Shown here in pieces: positions 61,869-64,000 of a stretch of 64,000 nt of DNA. A model generated the notes under the pieces. It saw nothing but the letters and a program-made list of their open reading frames with translations. It was not told where the DNA came from and did not search any database. A program made the translations under genes and the position numbers. How positions within the stretch are numbered: the stretch's first letter is position 1; the number at the start of each line of letters is the position of its first letter. Origin of the DNA: Buchnera aphidicola (Periphyllus testudinaceus) (GTDB lineage Bacteria > Pseudomonadota > Gammaproteobacteria > Enterobacterales > Enterobacteriaceae); NCBI RefSeq assembly GCF_964059035.1, contig NZ_OZ060380.1, positions 372,001 to 436,000 of the forward strand, given 5' to 3'.

Positions 61869-63176
61869 TTATATAAATTTTTTTAAAAAATTATTTAATA
61901 TAATAATTTCACTACGTTCTGGACCAGTAGAAATTAAATCTATTGAAATTTTAATAAAGTTTTGTATAAAATTAATAAATTTTATTACATTTTTCGGTAA
62001 CTTTTTAAATAAAACAATTGATTTAGTTGATTGGTTCCATCCTTTAAAAGATTTATAAACTGGAATAACATTTTTCCATTCTATTTCATTAGATGGAAAA
62101 ATTTTTAATTCTTTTTTAGAATCTTTATTAATATATTTTATACAAACTTTGATCGTTTGTAAATAATCTAATACATCTAATTTCGTGAAACATATTCCTG
62201 ATAATGAATTAATTTGAATCATTCGTTTTAATAATACTAAATCTAACCATCCAGTTCTTCGAATTCTCCCAGTAGTAGATCCAAATTCTTTTCCAATTTT
62301 ATATAAATGATTATGAATATTACCAAAAACTTCTGTTGGAAAAGGTCCATTTCCTACTCTAGTAGAATACAGTTTCGATACACCTAAAATATATTCAATA
62401 TTTTTAATTCCTACACCTGTTCCAGTAATTACTCCACCAATAGTACTATTTGAAGAACTAACATAAGGATATGTTCCATGATCAATATCTAAAAGAGATC
62501 CTTGAGCTCCTTCAAAAACAATTTTAAAACCTTTTTTAATTTTTTTATTTAAAAATAGCCCAACATCTTGAATCATATGTTTTAATTCTAAAAAAGAATT
62601 TAAAGATTCATTATATATTTTTTTATAAGAAACTATATTTCTTTTATAAATATTTTTTAATTGAAAATTATAATATTGAACATTTTTTTTTAACATTTTT
62701 GAAAAAAAATGAACATTATTTAAATCATTTATTCGTATAGCTCTCCTAGCAATTTTATCTTCATAAGCAGGACCTATTCCTTTACGAGTAGTGCCAATAG
62801 AGCTTTTTAAATTACTTTCTTCACGTGCTTTATCTAAAAAAATATGATATTCAAAAATTAAAGTAATAGAATGAGATAATATAACACGATCTTTAATAAA
62901 AATATTTTTTTCTTTTAAATAATTTATTTCTTTAATTAAGTCTATTAATGAAACAACAACTCCATTTCCAAGAATTGCTGTTGTTTTTTTATATAAAACA
63001 CAAGATGGTATTAAATGTAAAACTATTTTTTTTTTATTAACTAATAAAGTATGACCTGCATTATTTCCACCTTGATATCTTACAACATAATCTGAAGTTT
63101 TAGAAAACAAATCAACAATTTTTCCTTTTCCTTCATCTCCCCATTGAACCCCTAAAATTACAATATTTTTAATCAA
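61869..63176 (-). CDS. purA: Adenylosuccinate synthetase
   Basis: At 435 residues (432 in E. coli), it joins IMP and Asp using GTP. GDEGKGK is at 13-19, GGNNAGHT near 37, and the IMP/GTP sites TTRKGIGPAYEDKIARRAIR and FEGAQGSLLDIDHGTYPYV (in segments) are conserved. It is the first step of AMP synthesis from IMP. In E. coli hfq, hflX, hflK and hflC lie between miaA and purA; here only 62 bases do. Confidence 0.97.
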   Translation of the reverse strand: MIKNIVILGVQWGDEGKGKIVDLFSKTSDYVVRYQGGNNAGHTLLVNKKKIVLHLIPSCVLYKKTTAILGNGVVVSLIDLIKEINYLKEKNIFIKDRVILSHSITLIFEYHIFLDKAREESNLKSSIGTTRKGIGPAYEDKIARRAIRINDLNNVHFFSKMLKKNVQYYNFQLKNIYKRNIVSYKKIYNESLNSFLELKHMIQDVGLFLNKKIKKGFKIVFEGAQGSLLDIDHGTYPYVSSSNSTIGGVITGTGVGIKNIEYILGVSKLYSTRVGNGPFPTEVFGNIHNHLYKIGKEFGSTTGRIRRTGWLDLVLLKRMIQINSLSGICFTKLDVLDYLQTIKVCIKYINKDSKKELKIFPSNEIEWKNVIPVYKSFKGWNQSTKSIVLFKKLPKNVIKFINFIQNFIKISIDLISTGPERSEIIILNNFLKKFI

Positions 63177-63238
63177 AATATACTACTCCAAATATTTTAA
63201 AAATTAATTTCTTTAAAAAATATTTATAAAAATATACA

Positions 63239-64000
63239 CTATATTTTTAATAACTCTCGAATTTTATTATACATGAAAGTAACAGAAGAACTAATTTTTT
63301 CACTATTTATAGAAAAAAATGTTTTCATATTTTTTAACCAAGTTAATTGGTGCTTTGCTAATTTTTTAGTAGATATCAATATTTGAGACACCATATCTTG
63401 ATAAGTAATTTTTCCTAAAATATAATTATACATATTTTTATAACCAATGCATTTCATTCCTGGGGAATTTTTATAAAAAGAACTATCTAAAGAAATTCTT
63501 TCTACTTCATCTTGAAAACCAGAATTTAACATTTTTTTTAATCTTAATTCTATGTTTCTATGTAAAATATCTTTATTTTTAGGCATACTAATAAATTTTA
63601 AAACTTGATAAGGAAATTTATAATTATTAAATTTTATTAAATCACTAATTTTCTTTCCAGACAAATAATATACTTCTAACGCTCTTAAAACTCTCTGTGT
63701 ATCATTTGGATGAATTTTTAATGCCGAAATAGGATCTACGAAAATTAATTCTTTATATAAATTGTTTAAGGGTCTAATAGAAAATTTTTTTAAAATAAGC
63801 TCTCTCATTTTATTATTTCTAGAAGGTAAATCAGATAAACCATTTAATAAAGAATTATAATAAAACATAGTTCCTCCTACTAACATAGGAATTCTTTTAT
63901 TTAATATAGAATTTTTAATTTCTTGTAAAGCATGTTTTCTAAACGTACCTACACAATAATTTTCTGTAATATTTATAATATTTATAAGTTTATGTGGAGC
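63239..64000 (-). CDS. miaA: tRNA dimethylallyltransferase MiaA (C-terminal part; 5' end outside window)
   Basis: The frame is open to the window edge at 64000 (254 codons present). It starts within APHKLINI, which matches E. coli APHRLLDI, so roughly 60-70 N-terminal residues including the P-loop are outside. Conserved parts are IPMLVGGTMFYYNSLLNGL, HPNDTQRVLRALEVYYLSGK and CIGYKNMYNYILG, then TKKLAKHQLTWL. It prenylates A37 of tRNAs reading UNN codons. Confidence 0.96.
   Translation of the reverse strand, partial: APHKLINIINITENYCVGTFRKHALQEIKNSILNKRIPMLVGGTMFYYNSLLNGLSDLPSRNNKMRELILKKFSIRPLNNLYKELIFVDPISALKIHPNDTQRVLRALEVYYLSGKKISDLIKFNNYKFPYQVLKFISMPKNKDILHRNIELRLKKMLNSGFQDEVERISLDSSFYKNSPGMKCIGYKNMYNYILGKITYQDMVSQILISTKKLAKHQLTWLKNMKTFFSINSEKISSSVTFMYNKIRELLKI

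Overview
The window comes from a very AT-rich, strongly reduced genome whose genes are all close relatives of enterobacterial ones. Several layout features point to Buchnera aphidicola, the obligate aphid endosymbiont: a 23S-5S rRNA pair without a 16S gene, preceded by tRNA-Glu and aroE; collapsed versions of E. coli gene neighbourhoods; lysine/asparagine/isoleucine-rich proteins; no phage, insertion sequence, CRISPR or plasmid genes; and genes packed with few recognisable control sites. The strain or aphid host cannot be told from the sequence alone.

Layout. 1-9996: the 3' part of ppiD, the ABC exporter pair mdlA-mdlB, a minus-strand 4.5S RNA gene (ffs), dnaX, ybaB, adk, tRNA-Arg, folD, cysS and ybeD. 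10094-13978: cspE and the rrl-rrf rRNA unit with tRNA-Glu, with a good promoter and a terminator. 14156-17094: aroE-tsaC on minus, def-fmt on plus. 17189-35352 (all minus): the alpha, spc, S10 and str ribosomal operons in the E. coli order, with secY, rpoA, tuf and fusA. 35423-41412: tusDCB, tsgA, trpS, rpe, aroB and aroK. 41669-47416: tRNA-Ser, deoD, deoB, prfC, ansA and nfuA. 47579-57393: bioH, ssb, dusA, dnaB, yqgE, ruvX, hemW, trmB, mutY, yggX and sbcB. 57667-64000: tRNA-Asn, tRNA-Ile(CAU), dut, rplI-rpsR-rpsF, rnr, purA and the 3' part of miaA.

The content is mostly information processing: ribosome, translation factors, tRNA charging and modification, replication and repair. It also holds a slice of shikimate synthesis (aroE, aroB, aroK), which fits aromatic amino acid supply to the host. 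Purine and one-carbon metabolism (adk, purA, deoD, deoB, folD) and Fe-S or iron handling (nfuA, yggX) are kept.

I found no new multi-gene system. What deserves attention is erosion of individual genes: rplO is out of frame at a run of 17 A; PpiD has lost most of its parvulin domain; RNase R has lost its N-terminal helix-turn-helix and cold-shock domains; DnaX stops after domain III; and DusA has serine where the family has its catalytic cysteine. Some genes lie outside the usual protein-ORF view and were read directly: ffs, rpmJ, rplO, rpmD, the open 5' ends of ppiD and miaA, and a TTG start for fusA.
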